Assembly (NCBI GenBank): GCA_017551675.1
Contig: JAFZLC010000001.1
Span: 62,001 to 126,000 of the forward strand
Reading direction: 5' to 3'
DNA length: 64,000 bases
DNA from: Paludibacteraceae bacterium
GTDB lineage: Bacteria > Bacteroidota > Bacteroidia > Bacteroidales > Paludibacteraceae
The notes under the pieces were generated by a model. It was not told where the DNA came from and made no database searches. It saw only the letters and a program-made list of their open reading frames with translations. The translations under genes and the position numbers were made by a program. The first letter of the stretch is position 1; each line of letters begins with the position of its first letter. Shown here piece after piece: positions 9,662 through 18,942 of this stretch.

Positions 9662-12640
9662 ATGAGGGTAAAATTGCTAATTTTTCTTGCATTTATATTA
9701 TGTCCATGTTATCTTTTGGCATCTTTGAGAATTACTGAGATTATGACATGTAATTTGTCTTCCTATTTAGATTCGGTTTCATGGAATTTTCCAAGATATC
9801 TTGAATTGTATAATTCGGATACGATAGATGTTTCTTTAAAAGGATGTGTGATAGACCATTACAAAAGAACGTCTAAAGGTAATTTGAAAAATAAATGGGA
9901 GTGGAATATTACTGATGATATTGTTGTACCTGCTCAATCATATAAACTGTTGTTCTTTGGGGGCGATAGTTTAAATCCATCTTATTTTTCGGGAAAAATA
10001 GATTCTGATGGTGGAAGAGTTGTATTGTATCGAGGCGATGAACAGATTGATATGTTTGATTATCCTGGTATGGTAGCCCATCTGTCTTATGGTGTTGATG
10101 TTTTGAATAATGTTGGTTATATGGTTCCTTCTCCTATGAACGATAATTCGGAAGCTTTTCAATCATTGGATGATAGAACCAAGAGTGTGAATTTTGAAAA
10201 TGCCTCTCCTGGGTTGCAAAATGCACCAGTTACTCTAAATTTGTCATGTGAGTCAGAATTCTCTAAAATATATTATACGTTAGATGGCTCTCAACCGACA
10301 ATTAACAGTTTGTTATATGACCCTTCGGATTCTTTAATACTTAGTTCTACTACGTGTGTTAAGGCGTTTGCGATATCTGATGGACATCTGCCCAGTGAGA
10401 TCCTTTGTGGTACATTTATTTTTATGGATCAAAAGCATGAGAATTGTGGAGGATTTACTCTGCCTATCGTATCCATTTCTTTAAATGATGAGTATTATAA
10501 TGATGATACAATTGGTATTGCAGTAAAGGGGAAAAATGGTATAATAGGAAATTGTCAAAACACACCGGCAAATTTCAATCAAGACTGGAAACGATATGCA
10601 ATGTTTGAGTATTTTGTGGATGGACAACAAGTATTGAGTGAAGATGTGGAGGTTTCCATTTCAGGTGGTTGTACACGATCTTATACGAACATTCCCAAAT
10701 CATTAAATATAAAAACGGGAAAGAAGATTGGATATGATAAAGAATTGTTTGATTACCCTTTCTTTGATGAAAAAAACAATTTTCGATATGGCGCTGTTAA
10801 GATTCGAGGAGGAGGAAATGCGGGAGATGCTTTCCCTCTAAGATTTCGAGATGGCTTTTTTCACATATTGGCACAGGAAATGAATGTTGATTATCAGGCT
10901 TATAAGCCTGTTGCCTATTATTTGAATGGAGTCTATCAAGGTATGATGGGACTTCGTGAACATTTGAATGAAGGGTATTTTTTCTCAAACTTTGGTGTAG
11001 AAGAAGACGATATAGATATTATTAAGTTACAGGAAGTTAAGTCGGGTGATAATTTAGCATATGAGACGATGTTAGATTTCTTCAGGAATGAAAATCCTAG
11101 CGATGCAGATTTCTATAAGAGAGCATCTCAAATGATGGATATGGAAGAATATATAGACTATATGATAATAGAACAATTTTCTGCAAATGCTGATTGGCCC
11201 GGAAATAATATAATGTGTTGGCGTGATAAACACAATGGCAAGTTTAGATGGGTTTTGTATGATTTGGATGTTACATTAGGTTGGGGACAAGGTGATGTGA
11301 CTGTTGACCCTATAAAATGGTGTACAGGAGATGTGGAAAATCCCACATGGGCAAATGATGATGAGTGGAAGACCCTTATATTTTCGAAATTGATAAAAAA
11401 CTCTCAGTTTAAAGAACGATATCTAAATCGTTGGCTGATGTATCTGGGAACAACACTTCGGTACGAAAATGTAGAAAGTGTTTTTGACAGTATATCATCG
11501 GTGGTTCAATCGGAGTACTGTGCCACTTTTGATGGCGTTTCTCGAATGAAAGATGGTAGATCTTTCCTTTTAAATAATGCAAGAGAACGAATTAATACAA
11601 TAGTTTCCTCTTTGAAGTCCTATTACAATCTTCATAAACAAGTGACGATTTCTTTTATGGCAAATATTGATGGGGTTAGATTTAAAATGAATGATGAACT
11701 AGTGAATAAAGAGAAATATTTCACATATTATTATCTTGCAAAAGAAATAAAATTAGAAGCGTATCCTCCTTCTGGATATCGCTTTAATCGATGGGAATTA
11801 TCGTTTTCAGACACAACGTATAGTGTCTATGATAAAGTTTTAAATAAAAAAATCTCTAATAGATGTAAAATCACCGCTTATTTTGATCCTGAGGAATGCG
11901 TAATACCATCCATTGTGATTAATGAGTTATGTGCGTCAGCAGATAGTCTAAATGGTGATGCAATAGATGATTATGGGCTTTATCCTGATTGGATAGAATT
12001 GTATAATTATGGATCCGATACATTGGACTTGTCTGGACTTTATTTGACTGATGATATGTCTGATTTGACAAAATTTCAGATACCATTATCATTTGAAAGT
12101 ACTAAGATTGCCCCACAAAGTTATTATATGTTTTGGGCGGATGGTGTTACTTATAGAGGTGCTACTCATTTGAATTTTAAGTTGAAAAATGAGAAAAATG
12201 CAAAATTAGCGATTGTTAAAATCTGCAAAGATACGATGCTTGTTGATAGTGTGAGTTATAAAAAAATGTCTGTGAATGGATCGTATGGTCGAATTAGTGA
12301 TGCACATGAATCTTGGCAATTGTTTATGCCATCTTCTGACTCATTAAGTAGTGAAAACACATATTATGCGACACCTTGGGTTGCTAATGGATCTTTATAT
12401 AATTCTGTAGACACAGAACCTGCTATTGTATCAGATGTTCCGTTGATTTGTTTTGATGATGAGATAGAAGACAACCTTTATATGGATGGAGATATGTATA
12501 CTGTTTTTGATATTACAGGAAAATTGATTCGAAAGTCATCTGTATGGAAAAATATCACTAGTGGACTTCGAGGAATTTTCTACGTTTGTGTATATCAAGG
12601 TTCTCTTTTGAAACAAACTCTTAGGGTTTGTATAAGATAA
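9662..12640 (+). CDS. Secreted CotH-kinase protein with lamin-tail and C-terminal sorting-like domains
   Basis: 992 residues. Signal peptide (about 1-20), lamin-tail-like domain (about 20-145, LRITEIMTCN), chitobiase C-terminal-like segment (about 190-255, KIYYTLDGSQPT), CotH kinase region (about 265-640) with IRGGGNAGDAFPLRF, GMMGLREHLNEGYF and the metal-site-like RWVLYDLDVTLGW. A beta-repeat follows (YRFNRWELSF, about residue 720), then a second lamin-tail domain (about 755-890, VINELCASADSLNGD, WIELYNYGSDTLD), then a C-terminal module with VFDITGKLIRKS, like the end of type IX cargo. CotH proteins are atypical kinases that phosphorylate surface proteins in spores. Target here unknown. Placement between WbsX and DUF4422 genes suggests a surface job tied to the glycan. 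Confidence 0.82.
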   Translation: MRVKLLIFLAFILCPCYLLASLRITEIMTCNLSSYLDSVSWNFPRYLELYNSDTIDVSLKGCVIDHYKRTSKGNLKNKWEWNITDDIVVPAQSYKLLFFGGDSLNPSYFSGKIDSDGGRVVLYRGDEQIDMFDYPGMVAHLSYGVDVLNNVGYMVPSPMNDNSEAFQSLDDRTKSVNFENASPGLQNAPVTLNLSCESEFSKIYYTLDGSQPTINSLLYDPSDSLILSSTTCVKAFAISDGHLPSEILCGTFIFMDQKHENCGGFTLPIVSISLNDEYYNDDTIGIAVKGKNGIIGNCQNTPANFNQDWKRYAMFEYFVDGQQVLSEDVEVSISGGCTRSYTNIPKSLNIKTGKKIGYDKELFDYPFFDEKNNFRYGAVKIRGGGNAGDAFPLRFRDGFFHILAQEMNVDYQAYKPVAYYLNGVYQGMMGLREHLNEGYFFSNFGVEEDDIDIIKLQEVKSGDNLAYETMLDFFRNENPSDADFYKRASQMMDMEEYIDYMIIEQFSANADWPGNNIMCWRDKHNGKFRWVLYDLDVTLGWGQGDVTVDPIKWCTGDVENPTWANDDEWKTLIFSKLIKNSQFKERYLNRWLMYLGTTLRYENVESVFDSISSVVQSEYCATFDGVSRMKDGRSFLLNNARERINTIVSSLKSYYNLHKQVTISFMANIDGVRFKMNDELVNKEKYFTYYYLAKEIKLEAYPPSGYRFNRWELSFSDTTYSVYDKVLNKKISNRCKITAYFDPEECVIPSIVINELCASADSLNGDAIDDYGLYPDWIELYNYGSDTLDLSGLYLTDDMSDLTKFQIPLSFESTKIAPQSYYMFWADGVTYRGATHLNFKLKNEKNAKLAIVKICKDTMLVDSVSYKKMSVNGSYGRISDAHESWQLFMPSSDSLSSENTYYATPWVANGSLYNSVDTEPAIVSDVPLICFDDEIEDNLYMDGDMYTVFDITGKLIRKSSVWKNITSGLRGIFYVCVYQGSLLKQTLRVCIR

Positions 12641-12691
12641 AACCAGTCTTTTCTGATATATGCTGAATCATTGTTTATAATATTGCTGCTT

Positions 12692-13507
12692 ATGAATGTG
12701 AAAATATATGTTTGTTGTCATCAAAAGGGTTTTTATGCTAATCAAGAAGGATATGTCCCTATACAAGTAGGGAAGCGTGTTAGTAATATTGATTTAGGAT
12801 TTGACGCTGATGATGAAGGAGATAATATAAGTGACAAAAATCCATGGTATTGTGAGCTGACCGCCCAATATTGGATATGGAAGAATTGCAATGATGCAGA
12901 TTATGTGGGACTATGTCATTATCGTCGTTATTTTGATTTCAACCCTTCCTTTTTTGACAATATAAGGCATTATAAATTTGTCAATGAGGAATATCTTTCC
13001 AACCACATAAAAGTTGACGAGGACTTTCTTGCATCAGCTGATGTTATTACTGTTTCAAAGCAATCCTTTAATTTGCCATCATACGATGTGTTGTGTAGAG
13101 GTCATATCAGAAAAGATGTTCGGGAGTTGGAAAATGTTGTTGCAGAACTATATCCTGAATATTTGGATGATTATAAATATGTAATTTATGAGGAGAATCA
13201 TTATTACCCTTTCAATATGATGATAGCAAAGCGGGAAATATATAATGATTATTCGAAGTGGCTATTTGATATTTTGTTTGAGTTTGAAAAAAGATTATGT
13301 ATTCCTGCGGATCCTTATCAACCTCGGGTTTTTGGTTTTTATTCTGAACGGCTATTGTATGTATATTTACATCATCATCCTGAATACAAAATCAAACAAT
13401 TGCCAGTCCTTCAACTGACGAATAATAAAAATCAGCCTCTTGTATTGTTAAAAGCACGAGAGTGGTTGAGAAATTTGACATGTTTTCTGTATAAAAAGAC
13501 TAATTAA
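12692..13507 (+). CDS. DUF4422 family glycosyltransferase-like protein
   Basis: About 271 residues from ATG 12692 (the upstream in-frame TTG adds only a short unlikely stretch). Family hallmarks are VKIYVCCHQKGFY at the N-terminus, IPIQVG-like VPIQVGKRVS, DNISDKNPWYCELTAQYWIW, DYVGLCHYRRYF and YPFNMMIAKREIYNDY. DUF4422 proteins occur in exopolysaccharide and lipooligosaccharide loci, often as one domain of glycosyltransferases. Cytoplasmic, with no membrane segment seen. Follows the CotH gene by about 50 bp. Confidence 0.88.
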   Translation: MNVKIYVCCHQKGFYANQEGYVPIQVGKRVSNIDLGFDADDEGDNISDKNPWYCELTAQYWIWKNCNDADYVGLCHYRRYFDFNPSFFDNIRHYKFVNEEYLSNHIKVDEDFLASADVITVSKQSFNLPSYDVLCRGHIRKDVRELENVVAELYPEYLDDYKYVIYEENHYYPFNMMIAKREIYNDYSKWLFDILFEFEKRLCIPADPYQPRVFGFYSERLLYVYLHHHPEYKIKQLPVLQLTNNKNQPLVLLKAREWLRNLTCFLYKKTN

Positions 13508-13549
13508 AATACTAAGCAGAATATATCAAGGTTATGCCGTCGCAGGTAA

Positions 13550-13729
13550 CCTTTTCCCATCGAAATATTGTCACCATATAAACCAAAGGAATTTGTGCAA
13601 ATTTCCAATCAAGATCTTTCACAGAAGATTTCCCTTTCGGACTTTATAATGCAAACTGCTATGGGAAATAGAGCCGCTATTTCACCAATTGATAAAGTAT
13701 ATGCATGGGGAATAAATAAATGTAAATAG
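13550..13729 (+). pseudogene. Possible C-terminal remnant of a sugar-phosphate nucleotidyltransferase
   Basis: No gene with a normal start is visible here, but one frame stays open for 59 codons and reads like protein. It includes LSDFIMQTAMGNRAAI and ends in SPIDKVYAWGINKC, which recalls the last strand of NTP-transferase proteins (often xxDKVYxWGTPxD). An in-frame stop lies just before it, so the 5' part is missing unless a TTG at 13568 is used. It stops 12 bp before the LicD/cytidylyltransferase fusion gene. If correct, a nucleotidyltransferase once preceded that gene. The assignment rests on one short motif. Confidence 0.35.
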
Positions 13730-13740
13730 TATTTAACGAT

Positions 13741-14904
13741 ATGTCACATATAAAAACAGCGAAAGGATTTCTCGAGTATAAAAGCCAACTTCTCTTTTTC
13801 GGTGACAAAGTAATAGATAAAGAGAAAATGCTTGACAATCTGCATGTGCTTTCTGTATATTTAGATAAAATAGATATTAATTGGGGACCTGCGTTTGGTA
13901 CGCTCATTGGCATTGTCCGAAATGATGATTTCCAACCGTGGAAACCTGTTTTTGATATTTATATCCTTAAGGAAGACGAGGAACGATTTAAAGATATTCT
14001 ATGGCTTTTAAAGGATGTCGATTTTGAATTAGTACGTTACGAACGTAGAGGTCTATATTATTTGAAAAGGAATTCTGAATATATTAAAGTTTTTGTGCTT
14101 CATAAGATTAGCAGCGACGTACGTCATACGGGTGGATCAGACTTCATTCATGAAAAATATTTGCAAAATACAGTCAAATGGGATTTCAAAGGAATTGCCA
14201 TGAATGTGCCGCAGGAAGTGGATGAATATTTGACTTTCCAATACGGAGACTGGGAAATACCTAAGCAGACGGTTAAATATTCAAATAGTGTTGTATCATA
14301 TATCTCTTACTGCATACAAACTAAATGTCAGGATTTGATGCCAGATAGCCTTTATTATTTATGGTTGTTGATGCACCGACGTAAGGATTTTAAGAGATTT
14401 AAACTGCGTTGTGAAAAAGCGGGAATAAAAATGCCGACCAATCTCCAACTATCAAGTATGAGACCACGTAAATATAAAAAGGTTTTAACAGTTGGAGTTT
14501 ACGATTTGTTGCATAAGGGACATGTGGAACTTTACAGAAGAGCCAAGGGTTTAGGCGATTATTTGATTGTGGCAGCTCAAGATGGTGATTTTATTTTGAA
14601 GTATAAGCCGACAGCAAAAGTTCTGAATTCTACAGAAGATCGTAAATATATGATTAAGGCTATACGTTATGTTGATGAAGTTGTAACTTATACTGATGTT
14701 GACAAGATAGTCAAAGAATTAGACTTTGATGTTTTTGTAACAGGTCCGGACCAATGTCATGAAGGATTTCAACGTGCAATCCAATGGTGTGAAGAACATG
14801 GGAAGGAACATATCGTTCTAGGAAGAACAGAAGGAGTTTCTTCTTCTGAACTAAAAGCTAAGATAGCAGCTAAGACGGGAGAGTATAAGAAAATGTCACA
14901 ATAG
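13741..14904 (+). CDS. Fusion: degenerate LicD-like domain plus TagD-like cytidylyltransferase
   Basis: 387 residues, two domains. Residues about 30-190 are LicD/nucleotidyltransferase-like: PAFGTLIGIVRNDDFQPW aligns with [20 protein letters not shown], but the DDD metal cluster reads KPVFD, so catalysis there is doubtful. Residues about 246-375 form a cytidylyltransferase of the glycerol-phosphate type with the HxGH motif (VYDLLHKGHVELY), KYMIKAIRYVDEVV and RTEGVSSSEL near the end. This half should activate a phosphorylated alcohol with CTP. The next gene encodes a canonical LicD, so the pair could make a CDP-alcohol and transfer the phospho-alcohol to the glycan. Confidence 0.82.
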   Translation: MSHIKTAKGFLEYKSQLLFFGDKVIDKEKMLDNLHVLSVYLDKIDINWGPAFGTLIGIVRNDDFQPWKPVFDIYILKEDEERFKDILWLLKDVDFELVRYERRGLYYLKRNSEYIKVFVLHKISSDVRHTGGSDFIHEKYLQNTVKWDFKGIAMNVPQEVDEYLTFQYGDWEIPKQTVKYSNSVVSYISYCIQTKCQDLMPDSLYYLWLLMHRRKDFKRFKLRCEKAGIKMPTNLQLSSMRPRKYKKVLTVGVYDLLHKGHVELYRRAKGLGDYLIVAAQDGDFILKYKPTAKVLNSTEDRKYMIKAIRYVDEVVTYTDVDKIVKELDFDVFVTGPDQCHEGFQRAIQWCEEHGKEHIVLGRTEGVSSSELKAKIAAKTGEYKKMSQ

Positions 14905-15145
14905 TATATAGGAAATAGATGTTTTGCGTTTTTTAATTGGTTTGTTAAATTTTCTTGCGTAAATTTATTGAATTTATATCGAGTGTTTTACTGTGTAGTG
15001 TGTGAGTATTGTTACCTGCTGACAATCAGCTAAATCAAAAAAACAACGAAAAGTACATTAACCCTCGATTTTTATTTTTTAATTTGAAATGATGAGTTCA
15101 TGGAACTCTCTATGTGTTATAATCAGTTAGTTAGTAGTTATAGTT

Positions 15146-15943
15146 ATGAAGGAGATTTCAATAGAAGAATCAAAACGAATTCAGTTGGATATTTTAAAGT
15201 TGATTCATGAATATTGTTATAATAACGGATTAAAGTACACATTGGCTTATGGATCTATGTTGGGGGCTGTTCGTCATAAGGGCTTTATTCCGTGGGATGA
15301 TGATATAGATATTGCTATTATGAGGTCTGATTATGAGAAACTCATATCAGGATTTGAACACGAGTATATAAAGATATATGATTACAAGAAGGATGAGGAC
15401 TATTGTTATGGGTTTGCGAAGGCAATTGATACTCGTACTGTGTTGGAAGAAAACACGACAATGGCAAATTTTGGCATTGGAATAGATCTGTTCCCTATTG
15501 ATGATATGTTTGATGATGAACAGTCTTGCAAGGACTTCATAAAGTCTATTATCCCTCTGAAAAGGAAGTATAGATGCAAATTGTTGAAACCTTCCCAAAA
15601 GAATGTTTGGTGGAAGCGAATCGCAATCCGTCTCGCTGGATTATTGGTCCTTCCATATTCTCTGAAGGGTCTTGTGGTTCAAATTAATGATGCGATAAAG
15701 GGTATTGGTAAGGAGAATTCCAAATATGTCGGCATTATGGTGGGAACTTCCGTGTCAGAGAAATGTTATATGCCAAGAAAATGGTTCGAGGAGTATTGCT
15801 ATATGGATTTTGAATCGAATAAGTTCATGTGCATCAAGGCCTATGACGAATGCCTTACGTTCGAATATGGTGATTATATGCAGTTGCCTCCTGAGGAAAA
15901 GAGAATGTCGCCACACACTCTGAATAGAATATATTGGAAATAA
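15146..15943 (+). CDS. LicD family phosphotransferase
   Basis: 265 residues, usual family length. [20 protein letters not shown] (about residues 34-53) is the complete LicD signature with all acidic residues present, followed by [14 protein letters not shown] and [13 protein letters not shown]. LicD enzymes transfer phosphocholine or a related phospho-alcohol from a CDP-activated donor to lipopolysaccharide or teichoic acid sugars. The upstream fusion protein supplies a cytidylyltransferase, so a glycan bearing phospho-glycerol, -ribitol, -choline or similar is expected. A 241-bp gap precedes it; the next gene starts 12 bp after its stop. Confidence 0.9.
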   Translation: [265 protein letters not shown]

Positions 15944-15955
15944 TTAGACGGAAGG

Positions 15956-17116
15956 ATGAGAGTTTTATTGGTTAATAAATTCTATTATCGCCGTGGAGGA
16001 GACTGCATCTATATGATGGAGTTGGAGCGGTTGCTGAAATCTAGGGGGCATGATGTTGCAGTTTTTGCGATGCAGTATTCTCAAAATGAGCCATCTGAAT
16101 GGAATAAATACTGGCCTTCGAATATGTCTGCGATAAAGGCATTTTCCCGTCCGTTTGGAGACTCGGAAGTGAGGAGGAAGTTTACTGCGTTGTTGGATGA
16201 TTTCAAACCGGATGTGGTTCATCTCAATAATATTCACACGCAGTTGTCGCCTGTCATTGCGGAGATAGCGCACGATAGGGGCATCCGTGTTGTATGGACG
16301 TTGCATGACTCTAAATTGGTTTGTCCATGTTATACTTGCATGCGTGACGGGAAATGGTGTACGGAGTGCTTTACGGACAAAAAAGCGGTGATTAGACACC
16401 GTTGTATGCCAGGAAGTGTTCCGGGTGCTATTGTCGGTTACTTGGAGGCGAAAAAGTGGAATAAGGAGAGAATACAAAAGTCGTGTGACCTATTTCTGTC
16501 ACCTAGTCAATTCATGGCGGATACTAGTATTCAGGGAGGCTATGATGCGGAGAAATTCAAGGTGTTATGCAATTTTATCGATGTGAAGAAGGTGGAGAAT
16601 CCATCTTTTAATAAATCTGAATATTTCGTATATTTAGGTAGACTTACACAGGTGAAGGGGATAGAGACTCTTTGTCGCGTCGCTGCAGAATTGCCATATA
16701 AACTTATTGTGATTGGCGGTGGTGATATGGAGTCGGATTTGAGGAAGATGTATGATGGAAAATCCATCGAATTCAAAGGCCAGAAAAACTGGGATGAAAT
16801 CCGTCCTATTCTGGAATCTGCACGATTCATGGTAATACCGTCGGAGTGGAGTGAGAACAATCCGTTGTCGGTTATCGAATCTCAAAGTTTAGGCACACCT
16901 GTTTTGGGAGCAAGAATAGGTGGTATCCCAGAGTTGATTGAGGAGGGTGTATCAGGTATGACGTTTGAAAGTGGTAATGCGGAAGATTTAAAAACGAAAA
17001 TAATAGATATGTTTTCCGCTAAATTTGATTATCAAGATATATCCAAGGATGCTTTGTCTAAATACTCTTCTGAAAAATACATCGAAAAACTTATGGATTG
17101 CTATAAGTCTATGTGA
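15956..17116 (+). CDS. Glycosyltransferase family 4
   Basis: 386 residues with the two Rossmann domains of GT-B enzymes. N-terminal VLLVNKFYYRRGGDCIYMME is typical, the acceptor domain holds DVVHLNNIHTQLSP and a cysteine-rich loop (CPCYTCMRDGKWCTECF) common in this subgroup, and the donor domain has YLGRLTQVKGIETLCRVA and VIPSEWSENNPLSVIESQSL (E-x7-E). Transfers a sugar from a nucleotide-sugar during repeat-unit assembly. Probably co-transcribed with the LicD gene. A 360-bp gap with a terminator-like hairpin follows. Confidence 0.9.
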   Translation: MRVLLVNKFYYRRGGDCIYMMELERLLKSRGHDVAVFAMQYSQNEPSEWNKYWPSNMSAIKAFSRPFGDSEVRRKFTALLDDFKPDVVHLNNIHTQLSPVIAEIAHDRGIRVVWTLHDSKLVCPCYTCMRDGKWCTECFTDKKAVIRHRCMPGSVPGAIVGYLEAKKWNKERIQKSCDLFLSPSQFMADTSIQGGYDAEKFKVLCNFIDVKKVENPSFNKSEYFVYLGRLTQVKGIETLCRVAAELPYKLIVIGGGDMESDLRKMYDGKSIEFKGQKNWDEIRPILESARFMVIPSEWSENNPLSVIESQSLGTPVLGARIGGIPELIEEGVSGMTFESGNAEDLKTKIIDMFSAKFDYQDISKDALSKYSSEKYIEKLMDCYKSM

Positions 17117-17267
17117 TTAAAGAACCTTCCAATTTATAAAATATGGTGAATTTCATAAATTCATCGTTTAACCCAAAATCGTAGATATTAAGAGAAGATA
17201 AACTTTTTGCTTTTTTATAGAACACATCAAATGTAATAGAGATATTTGATGAAGTAAAATAACTGTT

Positions 17268-17299
17268 AACCTTGACTTACATATAGTTGAGGTTTTTTT
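17268..17299 (+). terminator. Rho-independent terminator after GT4 gene
   Basis: A 10-bp stem, AACCTTGACT (17268-17277) with AGTTGAGGTT (17285-17294), includes two G-U pairs, has a 7-nt loop and is followed by a run of T. It sits 150 bp after the GT4 stop, so it would end the first polysaccharide transcript. Confidence 0.55.
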
Positions 17300-17425
17300 A
17301 TTGAAATAATCTTGTGGCATTTTTGTAAAACTGTAACTATAGAAGGGAAGAAGATGGTTGAGGTGGTGGCGTGAAGCTAATCAAGATGTAATATTGTTAT
17401 ATCTTATTAAGTGAATATAGCATTG

Positions 17426-17457
17426 TTTGGAAGATACGATTTATTTGTTTACTTTTG
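17426..17457 (+). promoter_or_regulatory. Bacteroidota-type promoter of the radical SAM gene
   Basis: TTTG at 17426-17429 and TACTTTTG (TAnnTTTG) at 17450-17457 are separated by 20 bp, the spacing known for the major sigma factor of this phylum. Transcription would start near 17464, leaving a very short leader before the ATG at 17477 (or 17486). Confidence 0.65.
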
Positions 17458-17476
17458 CTGTTGAGTGTCATAAAGC

Positions 17477-18691
17477 ATGAAAATTATGTCAGAGAAGAAG
17501 TTAAATGGTACTGTAATAGTAACGTATAGATGCAATGCTCGTTGCTCTATGTGTAATAGATATAAAGCCCCATCCAAGCCAGAGGTGGAAATCTCAATAA
17601 GTACAATAAAAAAGCTTCCACGAATGTATTTCACTAACATTACGGGAGGAGAGCCTTTTATCCGTACGGATTTGAAAGATATTGTGAGAGAATTATACAA
17701 ACTTAGTGATCGTATAGTAATCTCTACGAATGGATTTTTCACAGATCGCATTCTTGATCTTTGCAGAGAATTCCCTCAGATTGGAATTCGCATCTCTATT
17801 GAGGGATTGGAAGAAACAAACAATGCGATTAGAGGCCTAAACGATGGTTACCAGCGTGGCTATACTACCTTGAAGAAACTTCGTGAGATGGGAATGAAAG
17901 ATGTCGGTTTTGGAATGACAGTTCAGGATAAAAATGCTCCTGACCTCGTGCCTTTGTATCAAATTTCCAATGAAATGGGTATGGAGTTCGCCACAGCTTC
18001 ATTGCATAACTCCTTCTATTTTGTGGAGGCAAAAAATATCATTCATGATCGTCCGATGGTGGCGAAAAACTTTGAGAATTTGGTGAATGAGTTATTGAAG
18101 TCTAATTCTCCGAAGAAGTGGTTCAGGGCTTATTTCAACCATGGTTTGATTAATTACATCTATGGACAGAAGCGTCTCTTGCCTTGTGATATGTCGTTCG
18201 ACACATTCTTTATTGATCCTTACGGGGATGTGATGCCTTGTAATGGAACAAAGGATAAGGAGGTGATGGGAAATCTTAATGTTCAGACATGGGATGAGCT
18301 ATGGAATTCTCCAGAAGCGGAGGTGGTGCGTAAGAAAGTACGTTGCTGCAATCGAAATTGTTGGATGATCGGCTCTGTTTCTCCTGCGATGCATAAGTAC
18401 ATTAGTACTCCTTTGTTGTGGGTTGCAAAGCATAAGGTAAAGTCCCTTTTTGGAAAGAAATACTCGATGTATGAAAACCCAATATGCTGTGATTATCGGG
18501 ACGGAAAGGTGACGAAGGAAGACTTGGATAAGTTGTCTACTTGCGATATGAATGCTGTGGTAAACGATGGACTTTCCGACGATAGCAAAGAGGCTTTGAA
18601 AGGGAAAAGAGGAGAGGATATTGTGAATGCGGATGTCGAGTCGCAAGGATACGAGGGAACTAAGACTTATTCGAGTTGTGATGTTGATTAG
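17477..18691 (+). CDS. Radical SAM/SPASM domain protein
   Basis: 404 residues. The radical SAM cluster motif CNARCSMC (Cys19, Cys23, Cys26) is preceded by VIVTYR and followed by TNITGGEPFIRTDL (GGE motif) and RIVISTNGFF. The C-terminal half has a SPASM-like auxiliary cluster region: CDMSFDTFFIDPYGDVMPCN, then NLNVQTWDEL and CCNRNC. A hydrophilic tail of about 45 residues ends the protein. ATG 17486 is a possible alternative start. SPASM enzymes modify peptides, proteins or other large substrates. No precursor peptide gene is obvious beside it, and its glycan-locus position leaves the substrate open. Confidence 0.87.
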   Translation: MKIMSEKKLNGTVIVTYRCNARCSMCNRYKAPSKPEVEISISTIKKLPRMYFTNITGGEPFIRTDLKDIVRELYKLSDRIVISTNGFFTDRILDLCREFPQIGIRISIEGLEETNNAIRGLNDGYQRGYTTLKKLREMGMKDVGFGMTVQDKNAPDLVPLYQISNEMGMEFATASLHNSFYFVEAKNIIHDRPMVAKNFENLVNELLKSNSPKKWFRAYFNHGLINYIYGQKRLLPCDMSFDTFFIDPYGDVMPCNGTKDKEVMGNLNVQTWDELWNSPEAEVVRKKVRCCNRNCWMIGSVSPAMHKYISTPLLWVAKHKVKSLFGKKYSMYENPICCDYRDGKVTKEDLDKLSTCDMNAVVNDGLSDDSKEALKGKRGEDIVNADVESQGYEGTKTYSSCDVD

Positions 18692-18942
18692 ATAGATATT
18701 GGTAGTACGGCTCTTTCTTTTAAGTTACTTGTTATTCTGATCAGAAAGTTTATAGTGTCTTATAAATGCAAATATTCAATAGACCATGAATTATAAGTAA
18801 TGGAGTATTGTAGTGAAGATTGAAATTTAATGGAGTAATCGTTTTTGATGTTCGTGATTTGCCTGCGGGTATATGTAGTACAAGTGTCTAATAAAAGAAC
18901 AAGAGAGGTGTGCTATTTGAAAATGGTAAAAAAATAAACATT

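Larger units (their letters stand above)
17117..17476. other. Intergenic region between GT4 and radical SAM genes
   Basis: 360 bp without a convincing coding frame. It holds an inverted repeat CATCAAAT/ATTTGATG (17225-17251), a terminator-like hairpin (17268-17299) and, at its right end, the best match in the window to a Bacteroidota promoter. The polysaccharide locus is therefore broken into at least two transcription units here. The stretch 17330-17390 is purine-rich and shows nothing recognisable. Confidence 0.6.

Noticed and set aside
15045-15066. AAAAGTACATTAACCC resembling AAAAGTTCATTAACCC near 21905
   Set aside because: A single short partial match in two A/T-rich gaps with no further shared sequence; likely chance.
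15965-16477. 170-codon minus-strand open frame opposite the GT4 gene
   Set aside because: Composition is Arg/His/Ile-rich without motifs and it lies wholly inside a clear glycosyltransferase gene; a shadow.
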